Below, one piece after another: positions 25,155 through 37,775 of a stretch of 64,000 bases of DNA (position 1 is the stretch's first letter; each line of letters opens with the position of its first letter). Origin of the DNA: Antennarius striatus (taxonomy: Eukaryota; Chordata; Actinopteri; Lophiiformes; Antennariidae); the NCBI RefSeq assembly GCF_040054535.1, contig NC_090798.1:2298501-2362500 (forward strand), given 5' to 3'. Below the pieces are notes generated by a model. That model did no database searches. It was not told the DNA's origin and was given only the letters and a program-made list of their open reading frames with translations. Both the position numbers and the translations under genes were made by a program.

Positions 25155-26466
25155 CATCTAGACGCGGTCGTGTCGGCTACTGTTGCGCGTTCCGCACCCC
25201 CCCCCCCCCCCCCTAACGGACGAGCGCTTTTGGTGTTACGGATGGACCCGCGGCTTCGTGGAAATGCGTGAGTGATTTCATTCCCAACCCCCCCCCTCCC
25301 CAAAAAATCTAATCTGATCCCTGATCCCCCCCTCCCCCCACCCTCTTGAACATGTTGTCCGAAATGTCCAAGTGTTGTGTACGTGGGTATGTAGGAGGAT
25401 GAGGATGAAGATGAAGGGGGGTGGGCGCGTTTTGTTTCTGATCCACGGGTGTTAGGGGGGGGGGGGTTTGCTTCAGGGAATGATTGGTATCTCCCGTTCA
25501 ATCAGATTAAAGATGTGTAAACACCTATGCTGGCAAATTAATTAATCTGCGCTCCCAGATTAAGATTAGGATGATCAGATTGAGCCGTTTTTAGGCGCCG
25601 GGAGGAGAATCAATTCCTCACAGACTATATCGGGAGCTTTAATGGATCCAATTGTTGCTGGTTCGATATTTTCCAACACGCAGGTTTGACTTTGTTAAAG
25701 TGGACAGAATGTGGATGAAGTTTTTCCATCTGCTGCGTTTGACCTGAAGCTGATTTAAAAAAAAAAAACACACAAAAAAAGAAAAGAACGACAACAAAAC
25801 AACAAACAGAATTAACACGATTAAACAAAACTAATGAAGAATGAGTGAATCCTTAAAACTAAACTAATCTGACAGAAAACGAGCATTAATTTCAGGTCAG
25901 ATCTGTTTTATCCCGTCGAGACACTTGGATTAGACACCAAATCCTTTAATGTAGGTGAAAAAATTAAAGAGAATAAATCCTGAAGGTTTTTTTTTCTACC
26001 ACAGATGACAGATCTTGTCATTTATCAGTCATTTAAATGCGGGATTCTTTGGTTACTGTTTATTAAACACTGATCAGTCTCTCTAAACGACTCTACTGCA
26101 CATTTTTGCTCCTTTATCCAGTTTTTTCTGCAAATTAGCATCATTTGAATCTCCGTTGCACGACCTGTCAGTCGGCTTCCCATCATCACTGGTCCTTCAT
26201 CCGCCCAGGATTTCACGCCCGTCTCAAACGGTCCTCACCTCTTTCACGTTGACATCGATACCTCCACCAGACGGTAACGAAGAGTCCAAAGATTCAGCTA
26301 TAAAAAATAACCATCGTGAGGACGTGCGTAGAAAATTAAAGGTGGTAAACCAGGAGACAGCGAGGCCTTCGAATACATCGTGACACAACAACGGTTTTAT
26401 CACTTTATATCCGTTGTGTGGTGATATTTTTCCATTACTTCCATATTTCTATGCTCTGATGATGTA

Positions 26467-26981
26467 GACCACGTGTTAAACTCAAGGCCCCGGGGGGGCC
26501 AAATGTGGCCCGCCACATCATTTTATGTGGCCCGCGAGAGCATGAAAGGTCAGAGTCTAAAAATAAATAGGTCAAAAGTGTGATTTGACCAAAAACTACA
26601 TTTCCCACAATGCAGTGATTCATCCAATTTTAGCCTCGATAAAAACGTTGTGGACAAAGTTAACGTCCTAACTTGTGTCTGATGTTATTTTTCTTTATTG
26701 ATTGATAGTTTGATCCTTGATTGATGGAGTCCTGTGGGTTTAATAACCTGACAAATTAAAAGGATTTATTTTATAACACAGAAACATATTTTTCTGTGTT
26801 ACTGTAATGTTTGTAACTTGAATAAGTAATAAATTCAGTTATTTAACATTAAGGAGTAGTTACATTTATTTTATATTGTATTGAGTTACATTTACTTACA
26901 TTTATTAGTTACATCTGGCCCCTGAAGGACAGCCGTTATGCTGATGTGGCCTTTGCTGAAAATGAGTTTGACCCCCCCCTG
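26467..26981. mobile_element. Non-autonomous hAT-like element
   Basis: The left end GTTAAACTCAAGGCCCCGGGGGGGCCAAATGTGGCCCGC and right end AAAATGAGTTTGACCCCCCCCTG are the familiar ends of a vertebrate hAT family. The interior is AT-rich with no transposase. The left terminus is worn and no target duplication is convincing. A piece of the same family occurs inverted at 9003-9200. Confidence 0.75.
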
Positions 26982-26999
26982 AGTAAATGAATACATGCA

Positions 27000-29900
27000 T
27001 ATTTTTGGTGGTGTTTTGTGCCTCTATTATAGGATGAGACCACAGAGAAACAGTAGTTTCAGTGCTTTTTTTCACTGTTCAATAGGAATAGAACTCTTCC
27101 CTGGTGTCTTCTCCAGCTCCTGTGTCCTCGCTGGGTGTCCTTCACTCACCTCCGTCTTCAGAAAGTAGGATAGGAGAAGGGAGGGGACGCGACCTCAGAA
27201 ACCGTTTTGATGCAGGTCGTTTCTCCGTTTTTAAAAAAAATGTTTTTATGCATATCCTCAAGAAAAAAAAGCACAAGACTGGGTGATGAATGTGTGCTGT
27301 GTTTAAAGAATAGCTAAGCAGGCAATAACATTGGAGGGGAGGTTTAGGGGAAGATTGGGTGGGTGGGGGGGGGAGGCAGCCACACACACTCCAGCCTCTT
27401 GAAAAAGTCAATATGATAAAGTGTGTTCTCTGGAGAGAGCCGCTGCACTATCGTGGTAAATCTCATCACGAGGGTCTTTTTAGACTGAGGGGGGCTTTTT
27501 ATGGGCCGATGCTCCACGAAAGAGGTTATTTATGAGGGATCACGCCGCGACGCGCTGCTCTCACGACGCTTTACTGTATCCTGTTTGTGAAGATGCTGGT
27601 TTTTCAGGGCGGATCTCTGTTTGCCAGGGAACACAATGGCTGTGGGTATGTTTGTAGGAGTTCCTCCGTTTGTTTAAGTTAGCGTTACCCTGTTTGCAGG
27701 AGTTTCCCTGGAAGTCAATGTTCCCGTGTTTCTGGAGGAAGTACCACAAATTCTTCGGCGTGTTTGATCCAGTGGTTCTGCAGAAATCAGCAGAACAATA
27801 GAGGTTATTACGTAGAAGAAAAGTCAGCGTATATCACATTTGATTTTTAACCTTTTAATTGTGTAATATAATCTTATTTTCTGCTTATTTTGATGTGTCT
27901 GATTCATTAACAGATCTGCTTCAGGTTTTTCCTGAGTGCTTGTGATTAAAAATTTACCAGTGGGCATCTCAGGTGAGGAGATGCAGGTGGATGTGAGTCC
28001 GAGTGAGATTAATGTTCCAATTTAACAAAATGATTGAGGGAAGCAGGGAAACATCTTTTAATTTCAGCTGCTGTTGGTTTAATGCGGCCCATCGGTGCCG
28101 CATTTTTTTTAGCTTCATCGCAAAAGACTAAATTGATTTTGAAGGAGAGCAAAAGTGTTATTTCAAATCGTTGAAGGTTGAACGCGAACCCTCGTGTTCT
28201 ATTTTGTGAAATGGATTCAAGAAAGACACCGTCAGATAACGGCAGCGATGCTCGTTTTCAAATACAAGGAAGAGGAAAAAAATAAAAAATAAAAGTGATT
28301 TGAGCCTTAATTGTTTCTGAAAGGACTCCATGATTACATGTCAAGGCTTTAAAAAGGCTTTTGTTCGGTGGGCGTGTTTCGACGTTTCCGCTGCTGCCAG
28401 ATGAAGACAGATGGACGACGACTCGCCCAGAACGGTTTCATTTACTTGTAGACATCCGATGGAGAGATTCCAGAAAACCTTGGATTAAATCATCTGGGCG
28501 GGAAGATTACGGGAGCAAAGTCCCGTATCTGGACGGCCCATGCTGTTCCGCATAACATCTACTGCATTATTCATGAAGCTGAGAGCATCTCAGCTTGGGA
28601 TCTCTGTTGTGGTCAGACAAACCTGCAGAGAGTCCTCCATGTTCTGAAAGTCAAGCAAACTCCAAAACCTTAAAACAAGTTCAAATAAAACAGATTTGAA
28701 CCACCAAAGCGTTTCTTTGACGGTGGTTTATGGTGACGTAGAGTAGATCATCACGTTTAGACATCTATATCTAGAAATTAAAGGAAATCAATTGATTGCC
28801 TATCAAGTTTTTAGTGCCAAAACCCCCCCGATTTGGCTGAACCCTCTCCTGCACGCCTGCCTTAAAATAAATTACAGTAATTTCCACACTATAAGACGCA
28901 CTGGACTATAAGGCGCAGCTTCAACGAATAGCCTATTTAAAAAAAATTTAAAAATCGCATATAAGGTGATAAAGGTTTTTATGTGCAATAAATACTGTAA
29001 CCTGCTTTTGCTTGTGATGTTGTGTAAAAAAAAAAAAGAAGGCATGTTAGGTTTTAAATGTTGCTTTTGGTAACAACCAACCAAATCCACGATAAGATCC
29101 ATTCAGCAGCTGCAGGAATTGAAATTTGAACCCATTAAATCACAATGTTCATCAGGAATGTTGACGCTTTTGCTTATACGTCTGTGATTCTGTGCAGATT
29201 AACTCCACAGAACGAAGGTTCTGTGTTTGAAACCGACCTTTCTGTGTGGAGTTTTGCATAGCAAAGTTATATTTAGTTCTTTCTCCGTATTTGTGGTGAC
29301 AATAGAAAAACTAGGGATTTACGTGAAGATTTTCCTTGACTGGATTTGAAACAAGACACACCTTACATTGTGCAAACAGTTTTGTAATTAGTTCCCAACA
29401 ATAAAATGACTTGTATTCCGATGTTGATAGCAGTGTTGAAATATTCAGGTTGATTTAGATTTAAAGCCCCGTTGGAGGTTCCTTTCCCACAAACCTTGTG
29501 GAAACACAAACCCCTCTGAGGAGAGCAGGACCAGGTTTATAAAAGAGACACACACACACACACAAAGCGAAACCATCCAGAGAACAAGTGAGACTGGTCA
29601 GTAAGGGCACCCTGTGTTGGGTATCAAACCCCCGGGGGCTGGAACCAACAGCCATTCGATACGTTATCTATAGAATCCATCCCACAAGATAAACCAGAAA
29701 CCAGATACTCGGTGCTGAATATCAGTTTCAGCTGTGGCTTCAATGGGGCTTCACTTTCATCAGAAAGTTCTGACAGGACGCCACCGACGTGTTACAGGAA
29801 GTATAACGTCTTATGATAGTCTTCCTAATGACCTCGTATCACATGACATCCTATTTAAATTGCCCACAAGGTGAAAGTTTGAATAAGGATTCGTGCAGGA

Positions 29901-32900
29901 TGCCTTCGAGGACTGACGTCCATTGGTCTCTGGTTCTTTATACTCTTCTGGGTTTGATATCAGCTAAAAAATAATAAGATGAAGACTTATTTGGAGGTCT
30001 TAGGTTAAAATTCTGGTTGAAGTTTAACTCTCAGTTCTACATGGGTAGGCGTGCACCGTACAGTTGGTATAAAAAACAGCCTATATCTGGGATTTATTTT
30101 TATTGGTGTGTGTAGTTTATACGTTTTCAAGCTTAAGTTGAAAAATCTAAGAAATCTGAGGACAAATTTTCATCATTTTTTCTTTTCTCTTGCTTTTTAA
30201 GAATTTTTTATTTTTTAATTTTTTAAATACACACCAGCATCAGGTTGACCTATTAAACACCCAGGAATCCAGTTGTTGGAGCGCTGTGTGGAATCAGATT
30301 CCAATCTCACACAGTTTTCCTCAACAGCAGGAGCAAAACACTGTCAATGTTGCTTCACTCGCCCTGTCTGGCTGCCCTCCAATCAATATTCCTTTTTTTA
30401 ACCTTGTGGGGGCTTTCTGTCTGCACCGCTGCTCTACATAACGGTGCCAACAAGCTGACGCTCTCGGCGCTGGGAGGTCACATGTTTCATCACCACAGCT
30501 GACGTGTGCCCTCTTTTAAATGGGATACACATCCCTTTGGAAACTGTTTTTTCCATCATTGAAAAGTTAGAGGAAAATGCAAATTTTTATTGAGCAGCAA
30601 AAGACGAGTTGAAGCCATGTAGATGTGAGTATCTCAGATTAAGCGTAAAAAATCTTCTTAGAACCATTTTCAGAATGGCAGATCTTGATTTTAGAGACAA
30701 TCAGACATAACAGGTTTTGCATTTCTACATTTTTATCTTAATGTTTGCTAATCAAACTAATTTATAAGTTTGTAAATCAAGTTAAACTGCTTGCTTACTT
30801 TTTAATCTTTTAAGCTGTGAAACGAGTCAGTGGGTCGTGTTAAGGACTTAGATTGTCTTAGAGCAGACAAACACAGACTAATTACTTTAATATCTGCTTT
30901 TTTAAAATTCTTTTCTTTCTATTTAATTTTTGGAATGGTGAAAAAAACATATTACAGGAATCGGCAAATTACTAAAACTACATCAGCGAGTGATGACATC
31001 CAAAGCCTGCTGTGCAAATTCACCGTTAAATGTTAGGAAGCAGGTAATGAAATGGAAAAGGTTTTTTTTTTTTGCCGTTCAGTGAGATTTACGGTTCGTA
31101 TTGTCCTTGATTTTCTGTGTGAGGTTGAATTGGATTTGTTTCACATGATTGTTTCCATGGTATCAATGCCTTTTCAAATAATCACATTATTGGAGAAGTG
31201 TTGGGGAATTTCAAGATGTTTATTTACGCGTTAAATAAATTTTGTCTATTTGAATGAAATTCAAGAACCACAACTATGGATGAGGGCAGACGTTGATTCA
31301 TCCTTTTTGATATTTGTCGTTAGATCCCTTCGTCTTCATCATCCTGAGTCCATCTGAACAACATGCTTGATCTAATAAATCGTCGCTACAGAATGAAAAT
31401 GTTGACCTCTGAGATACTGGAAGGTTCATTTGTATAAATATTTGAAGAACTGTGTTATTTAGAGTGTGTTTGAGTTGTTGTGTGTGTTGGCTTTTGTTTT
31501 GTTAGTTCTTGTTTGTTTACAGGGGGATTAAATCCTGACAGAATGTCAGGAGCTCTAAAGGCGTGTTGCTAAAACGTAACGTCGTCGACTTTAACCGGAC
31601 AATGCGGTTAGTGTTTGTATTTCAACATATCCATTTTATTTTAGCTCCCGTGATGAGAAATCAAGATCTATATCACTGTGTTCGGTATTTTTCACGATGC
31701 GTTGAGATTTGCTTCTCCTCCTCTGTCGTTCTTTTCTTATAATATTCTAACCAGGGAATTTAATTCCTGTCTGATAACAGAAACCGCAGAGACGTTGTTT
31801 GCTTTGTACGACTTGTTCTTTATCCCCTCTTATTCCTCTGATACTGACGTGTCGTCTGGTGATGGAGTGTTTCCCAGCTGAAGGTCTGGTGGGCGGCTTT
31901 TTTATTTGATGGGTTCACATATGAGGGATGAGCTTTTAGAGGCGGCGGAACGCTCACATGAATACTTATGAATACATTTGCTCTTTGTTGGGTTTTTATT
32001 TTTGCTCAATGCTCAGTGGGTGGAAGCAGATAGTAATGTAAAAGCCCCATTGAATATTCGTTAGCACACGCATTGGTAGAAAACTTTTAACGGCTGAGAT
32101 AAATGGAGAGACAGGACATCTGTGACAGCAGTTGGCTTCTTAGCTGTCAAGCGGGGAAGGGAAAGAAAACAATGTGGTTGTCCATATTTGTTCTGTGTCG
32201 CCTGTTTATTCACTGGTCTGTTGGGTTTTTTTTGCAGTTTGATTGCTTTCTCTATCGTCTCTCAAATCAATGCATTTTCTCATCTTCTCTTATCAATGTC
32301 ATGATTGTAGCGTGACCATAATTAAAAAATTATGCAGATTCACAAATAATTTGTGGGTCATTCCTTTTTTTTGTGCTCCTGCTAGAATAAAACCTTTCCG
32401 CTTCCTTTCCCTTTCATTTATTTCTCAACTCTCCCCCCTATTCACTAAAGTTTTGCTGCAGGCAGCGTGCCGTCTGCTTTTGACAATTATAGAATGTGAA
32501 AACTTGTGAGAACAGCGTGTGCGTTGTTTCCACGGTGGGGTAATTATTCAGAGTCCGGTTCTCGGTTTGAAGTGATCAACTATAACCGGGGGCATGTCTC
32601 GATGCAAAACAGGAATGATTCACGGAAAAAGATTTAAAATGTGATGTTTGGAGTGTTTCTCCGTTCTGGAAGTGACGCCAGACTGAGAGCTTCCTATTGA
32701 TAATCTGGCTGTTGTGTTTTGACCTCTATGCTTCACTGAAGGCTGAGACTCAGACAGATTCAAGTGAAGTTATGCACATGTTTGAAACAAAGTGGAACCA
32801 GGCCATTACATTTAAAGCCTGTGCTACTGGGAAAACTCCATTTGTGTTGCTGGCCTGTACTTTGAATAAATGGGTCTGTTGTATAATTGTTCATATTAGT

Positions 32901-35596
32901 GGTGACAGCGATGGGGGTAAGGATTGAAGTGATCATAGCTTCAGAATGCGTTGTCATGTTGTAGCTGGAGGCGACTTTCCTTGCTGCTGCCATTGGGCCT
33001 CATGCCAGCTTCTGTCTCTGGTGATCGTTGGGTGTTTCCACACCTTTATATCTAGGTGTGAGGTGTGTCACCTGCTCTGTCTTCCACTCGCTCCCATTTT
33101 GATGGTGGATTGATGTGACAACGTTTTGTCTGACGTGGAATTGGCATTCTTTAGGTTGACTGGACAATCCTTTATTGGTGTGAAGACTCCTTGGCGTGGT
33201 GCGTTTGGGTCACCATTGAGTCAGACAGTCTCCTCTCTCTGGTAAGCGCCCTGTGACCCTACTTCACTGTTGGGGAGCTGGGGAGGACGAGTGACCTGTT
33301 GGAGCCCTGCTTTGTGTTGATATATGCCCTCTCTAGTCTGTCCGGGCATTGCCTGCACTCCTGTTGCATCTGTCTTTCAGCACTCAGCTTATTTATATCC
33401 GCTCGTAATTCTTGCGTTGCATCCTGAGGCTCATGTCCTCTGGTTTGTTGTGCCTTGAGATTTTTGTTAAAAGATTAGCTTCAATTTATTCAATTAATTT
33501 GCTAAATAGGTTTTCTTGTTTGGCCTGACGCTGTCCATCATATCCTGAGCCACACTGTTTCACACTATTTTACATGAGCGTTTTATGACATGTGAACCTT
33601 ACAGCTGTTTCTTTATGCTTTTATTTATAACAACCTTTCACAATCTCTCTTTAGGACCTCTCTTTAGAAACACTAGACGAGACAGTCTTAGACCACAGTA
33701 GGCATTGTAAGGGATGGGAACCCCTCTGGTGAATTAGAAACCTCTGATTGGAAGAGGACACTGGTGGAGGTGAACTGTGGTGTTCCTGAAGGGAGGATTT
33801 GGTTGGAGGTGGACATAATCTTTTAACATGACCCTAGCAATGTTAAAGAAAAGGGGGAAAATCTAGCAAAAATTTGTAATTGGGTACATTCTGGCCATTA
33901 TCTGACAAAGACTCCTTGGAGATCCACCATTGTTTCCAATCATGATGGCATGTTGGCTTATTTGCAGCGTGGATTTACCTCTTTAGGCTTCCTGCACTGC
34001 TAAACATAATCAGAAAGCTCTGGGGTGAAGATAAGCTCGCTGGGTTTTGTATTTATTTCATTTAGTGAAGGGTTAAAGTTGAAAATGTAGTGGAACACTC
34101 AGAGAAGTGGACATGTTTAGAGTCAAGTATGATTCATTTTTTGTGCTGGTGAATCTGCTGGAGAACTTCCTGTTTTATCCTTAGTGAGAGTGGGAAAACG
34201 TCAAAAGTACAGCAGAATAAACTTATAGAATAAACTGAGGTGGTGGTGGTGAACTTTATGGAAAACCTTTACAAAAACATTTTAAAACGAAGCAGGAAAA
34301 ATCGTGAATGGAAACAGAGAGTTTAAGAGAAATTCAATCAATGGCACGTTTAGTCTTTTTTTAACGTCTACATAGTTGATGGTGTGATCTGGATGAAAAT
34401 CACGGAGCACTTCTGTTAAAGCATATTGGCAATTTCAGCTTTATGTAAATGAAGATATCCTTGACAAGTGGATTCAACAAAGGGAGCAGTGTCTTTCTGT
34501 CGTATTGTCTCTCCTTTTTGTTCTCTTTCTTGTTCTGGCTTAAGACGCCTTCTGGTAAGACGCAATCTAAAAGGCTTTCATCGATAAACACAGAAACAAA
34601 GCCTGATGCTGATCGCGCCCCCTCAATCAGTCTCAGGCCATTTTCATTTTCTCCTTCCCTCTCGCCCTGTTCTTCAGTCCCCCTGTTTTTCCTGTCTCTT
34701 TCATTCGGGGGGGTGAGGGGGTGGGTAAATCCTGTATCTCTGGGTCCACAGGGAGTCCATTCTGCAGACGACTAATGATCCAGACACACTCTGTAGCACA
34801 CTCATGCACAAGCACACACATATGCAATCCAAATCACAGGGTAAACATATTTAATGGGCATGTTTGAGCTGTACTCTAGCAGGTCCAGGAACGGGGTGGG
34901 GTAGATGCTTGAAGAGCACCAGAGGGACGTCATCAGGGGAACTCGACCTGCCTTTACTGCTAACATAAAGGGTTAAAAGGGTCGAGTGATGGTGAGAGGA
35001 AAAGCCCAGCGGAGACGAGGAGAAGTCAGTGGAGCGTAGTTCAAATTAACGGTGATTGGATGGAATTCTTCTGTTCAAAGCTCAGACAAGACGGGAAGTG
35101 TTCACACATAAATATCTATGAAAACTAGTGGAGGAAAAATGGATAGGAGATAGACACAGAAACACACATTAAATGGACATTTTTTAACAATCAATGTCTA
35201 GACATTTTCTATTTTGCATTTTGCAGAATTTTTATGCTACTTATTGCCAACCCCTCCCGCTGTCCGGCACAAAAAAGCAACAATAGGAATTACCACCTTG
35301 GTGGAGTTGGTTCCGTTCTGGATCCATCTCCAGACTCCAGCGCTGGTCGGTGCTACCATCTGCTTTTGTCAAATAATTGGGAACAAAGGCATCAGGTGTC
35401 CTTTCACTGTGTTGTCATGTCCGCACAGAGCATAAGAGAAATCCAATCAGACCATTGTGATTAAAGAAACCGGAGTGTTGGAGAGGAGTGAGGAGAGGAG
35501 GTGCAGGTAAAGATGAGGTGGATGAAGGGGGGAAGTCAAGGCTGTGCTGAAAGCAACTTAAATCCCCTTTCTTATTAAGAGCCCTGTGACACATGA

Positions 35597-35600
<4 letters not shown>
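27000..35600. other. Long non-coding stretch, no gene recognised
   Basis: Beyond the MITE fragment at 28.9 kb and a short CA run near 29.55 kb there is no supported gene. The segment near 33.0-33.9 kb is more GC-rich and reads like the non-coding part of an old dispersed repeat, but no ends or protein motifs were found. Confidence 0.45.
28872..29075. mobile_element. Teleost MITE end fragment
   Basis: TTACAGTAATTTCCACACTATAAGACGCACTGGACTATAAGGCGCAGC is a widely dispersed fish repeat end with repeated TATAAGGCGCA phrases. Only one end is recognisable, so class and limits are uncertain. Confidence 0.5.

Positions 35601-35639
<39 letters not shown>
35601..35639. repeat. (AC)n microsatellite
   Basis: About 39 bases of AC lie roughly 150 bases upstream of the start codon of gal3st3-like gene E, within its presumed 5' intron. 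Confidence 0.95.
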
Positions 35640-35641
<2 letters not shown>

Positions 35642-35789
35642 TATCATACTTGTGGTGGTTGAGGAAAAACGTTCCTTGGAAGTATAAATAGGTAGGTAAC
35701 TTTAGGACTTTTATCCATCCATACTGGTTTTAATTTTTGCCTGTGTTCTCTTTTGTCTACCTCACACAGTCCCACTGAAGCCCAACGAA

Positions 35790-37744
35790 ATGATTCAGAA
35801 GAAGATATTCCTGCTGATTATTGTCATCACTACTGTCAGTGTCCTGGTTCACCACGGGAATCTTGTGAGTTGGTGAGTGATAGGACACACTCACAGAAGT
35901 ATGAAACACGCCTGGTCGATTATCACACCTCAATTGTGCCTCAAGCGTCTATAAAGATTTTATATACTGTACTACATTAAGGGAGGGTTGCATACACCCC
36001 ATTTTATGTCATAGTTAAACAATCAAGTTAAAAGGCAGCCAAGAAAGAGTATTTGCAGTATTTGCTTTGAGGATGTTGATAGAGAAGTACAGAGAAGGCC
36101 AGAGGGAGCTGTATTGTGTTTTTGTAGATCTGGCAGAGAAGTATGTTAGAGCAGTGCAGTCCCACCTCCACCTTGAACTCCTCTGTCACACCTACAGTAC
36201 ACCTCACCACTGTCTTACAGTCCTCATACATGTCCTGCATCGCTCTAACATACTTCTCTGCCACTCCAGACTTCCTCATACAATACCACAGTTCCTCTCT
36301 GGGCACCCTGTCATCAGCTTTCTCCAGATCTACAAAAACACAATGCAGCTCCCTCTGGCCTTCTCTGTACTTCTCTATCAGCATCCTCAAAGCAAATACT
36401 GCATCTGTAGTACTCTGTTTTGGCATGAAACCATACTGCTAATGCTCTATTATCTTTTCTTCCAGGACCATGGATGCTTTCTATTTTGGTTGTTCTTCCT
36501 TTCCTTCCCACCCTGTCCTGGACCAGAAACCGAAGCACACCAATGTTGCCTTCCTCAAGACACACAAAACGGCCAGCAGCACCATGCAGAACCTCTTTTT
36601 CCGTTTTGCAGAACGCCACAACCTGACGGTGGCGTTGCCAATCCAGTCCTGTAGTCACCAGTTCTGCTACCCCAACTCCTTCAACACTCACTTCGTCCAC
36701 CCGCACACGATACCGCCGAATATCATCGCTAGTCATATGCGCTTCAACATAAAGGAGCTGCGGCGTCTGATGCCCAACGACACCATTTATATCACCATCC
36801 TGAGAGAACCCAGCTTCATGTTTGAGTCCGCATTCAATTACTACTTTAACTACTGTCATAGCTTCAGGAGGGTCCCCAATCGTTCCCTGGAGGCTTTCCT
36901 AGCAGACCCCTGGCGCTACTACCAACCCGATGAGAAAGACTCTATGATCGCACGCAACAACCTGGCGTTCGACTTCGGCAAAGACAAGGATCACCCAGCA
37001 ACAGATGTTAAGTTCGTACAAGACTATCTTGCAGAGGTGGAGCAGACCTTCTCCTTGGTGATGATTGCTGATTACTTTGACGAGTCGCTGGTTGTCCTTC
37101 GCCATCTCCTCTCCTGGGATCTGGACGACATTCTTTATCTTAAGCTCAACATGCGGAAGGAAGATTCTAAGCAGAAGCTGACCCCGGATCTTGTTTCAAA
37201 GATCCGTGCCTGGAATGCTTTAGACACGTATCTTTATGACTACTTCAATGCCTCTTTGTGGCACCAAATTGCAGCTCTGGGTCTGGGTTGCGTTGCAAAG
37301 GAGATACGAGAACTACGACAGGCCCAGGAGAGACTCATGAGAAGCTGTTTCAATGGACAGGTGCAGCTTCGCTCTTCCATGCAGATTAAAAACAAGAATC
37401 TCCGCCCTTGGCAGCCAAGAGGAACAGTTGACATTATGGGGTATGACCTTCCAGGAAATATCAGTCATGGGTTGTCAAGCCATGCCCAGGAACTCTGCCT
37501 CAAGCTTGTCATTCCTGAGATCCGGTATTCAAGGTTGCTCCTACATTCCCAATCAATGCGCTACTATCACAGACACCAACTCCGGACCACACAACAAACA
37601 GCAACTGTGCAAAAAGTTAGGTCTTTGCAAGTGAAACACGTTGAACTGCCCCCTGACCCCACTGCTCCTACAGCACAAAAAGGGTCCACCCCCCAAAAAA
37701 TGCATGATGAAACGCAAAGTCGGAACCCAAATTTAACGACTTAA
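35790..37744 (+). CDS. gal3st3: Galactose-3-O-sulfotransferase, GAL3ST3-like (gene E), two coding exons
   Basis: CDS is 35790-35872 joined to 36466-37744, 453 residues. Exon 1 reads M-I-Q-K-K then an Ile/Leu/Val-rich anchor (about 6-20), ending V-S-W with the Trp codon split by the intron (donor GTGAGT, acceptor CTTCCAG). The lumenal domain has the 5'-PAPS loop F-L-K-T-H-K-T-A-S-S-T (57-67), FAERHNLTVALP (75-86), the Cys-containing SCSHQFCYP, the 3'-PAPS stretch T-I-L-R-E-P-S (138-144), Y-F-D-E-S-L-V-V-L, and PWQPRGTVDIMGYDLPG. Of the copies here it is the closest to mammalian GAL3ST3. The hydrophilic, Thr/Gln/Lys-rich tail of about 60 residues is specific to this copy. An acceptor (CTCACACAG before 35771) implies an upstream non-coding exon; AATAAA at 37770-37775 follows the stop. 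Predicted role: Golgi 3-O-sulfation of galactose on N- or O-glycans. The intron contains an inverted LINE fragment. Confidence 0.93.
36054..36161 (+). repeat. Inverted LINE fragment, short arm, in intron of gene E
   Basis: It encodes L-I-E-K-Y-R-E-G-Q-R-E-L-Y-C-V-F-V-D-L, then jumps to AEKYVRA, a reverse-transcriptase segment with an internal loss of about 60 bases. It is the inverse of 36235-36403, so the pair can fold into a hairpin. Confidence 0.8.
36162..36426 (-). mobile_element. Non-LTR retrotransposon reverse-transcriptase fragment
   Basis: The minus strand reads from M-P-K-Q-S-T-T-D-A-V-F-A-L-R through VFVDLEKADDRVPREELW and GVAEKYVRAMQDMY to VTEEFKVEVGLH, a typical fingers/palm part of a fish LINE reverse transcriptase. 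D-D-R-V-P replaces the more usual Y-D-R-V-P. It is truncated at both ends and sits about 40 bases before the acceptor of the second exon of gene E. Confidence 0.88.
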
Positions 37745-37769
37745 ATCAAAACTCAGGCCTCCAAAACGG

Positions 37770-37775
37770 AATAAA
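37770..37775 (+). other. Polyadenylation signal for gal3st3-like gene E
   Basis: AATAAA begins 26 bases after the stop codon of the 35790-37744 gene. A second AATAAA-like site lies near 37.89 kb, so alternative 3' ends are possible. Confidence 0.45.

Noticed and set aside
36067-36654. 195-residue plus-strand frame crossing the gene E intron-exon junction
   Set aside because: It joins a LINE remnant to an out-of-frame reading of the second exon; the CTTCCAG acceptor and paralogues support the spliced model.
36314-36859. 181-residue minus-strand frame over the gene E exon
   Set aside because: It is antisense to the sulfotransferase exon, which has the family motifs on the plus strand.
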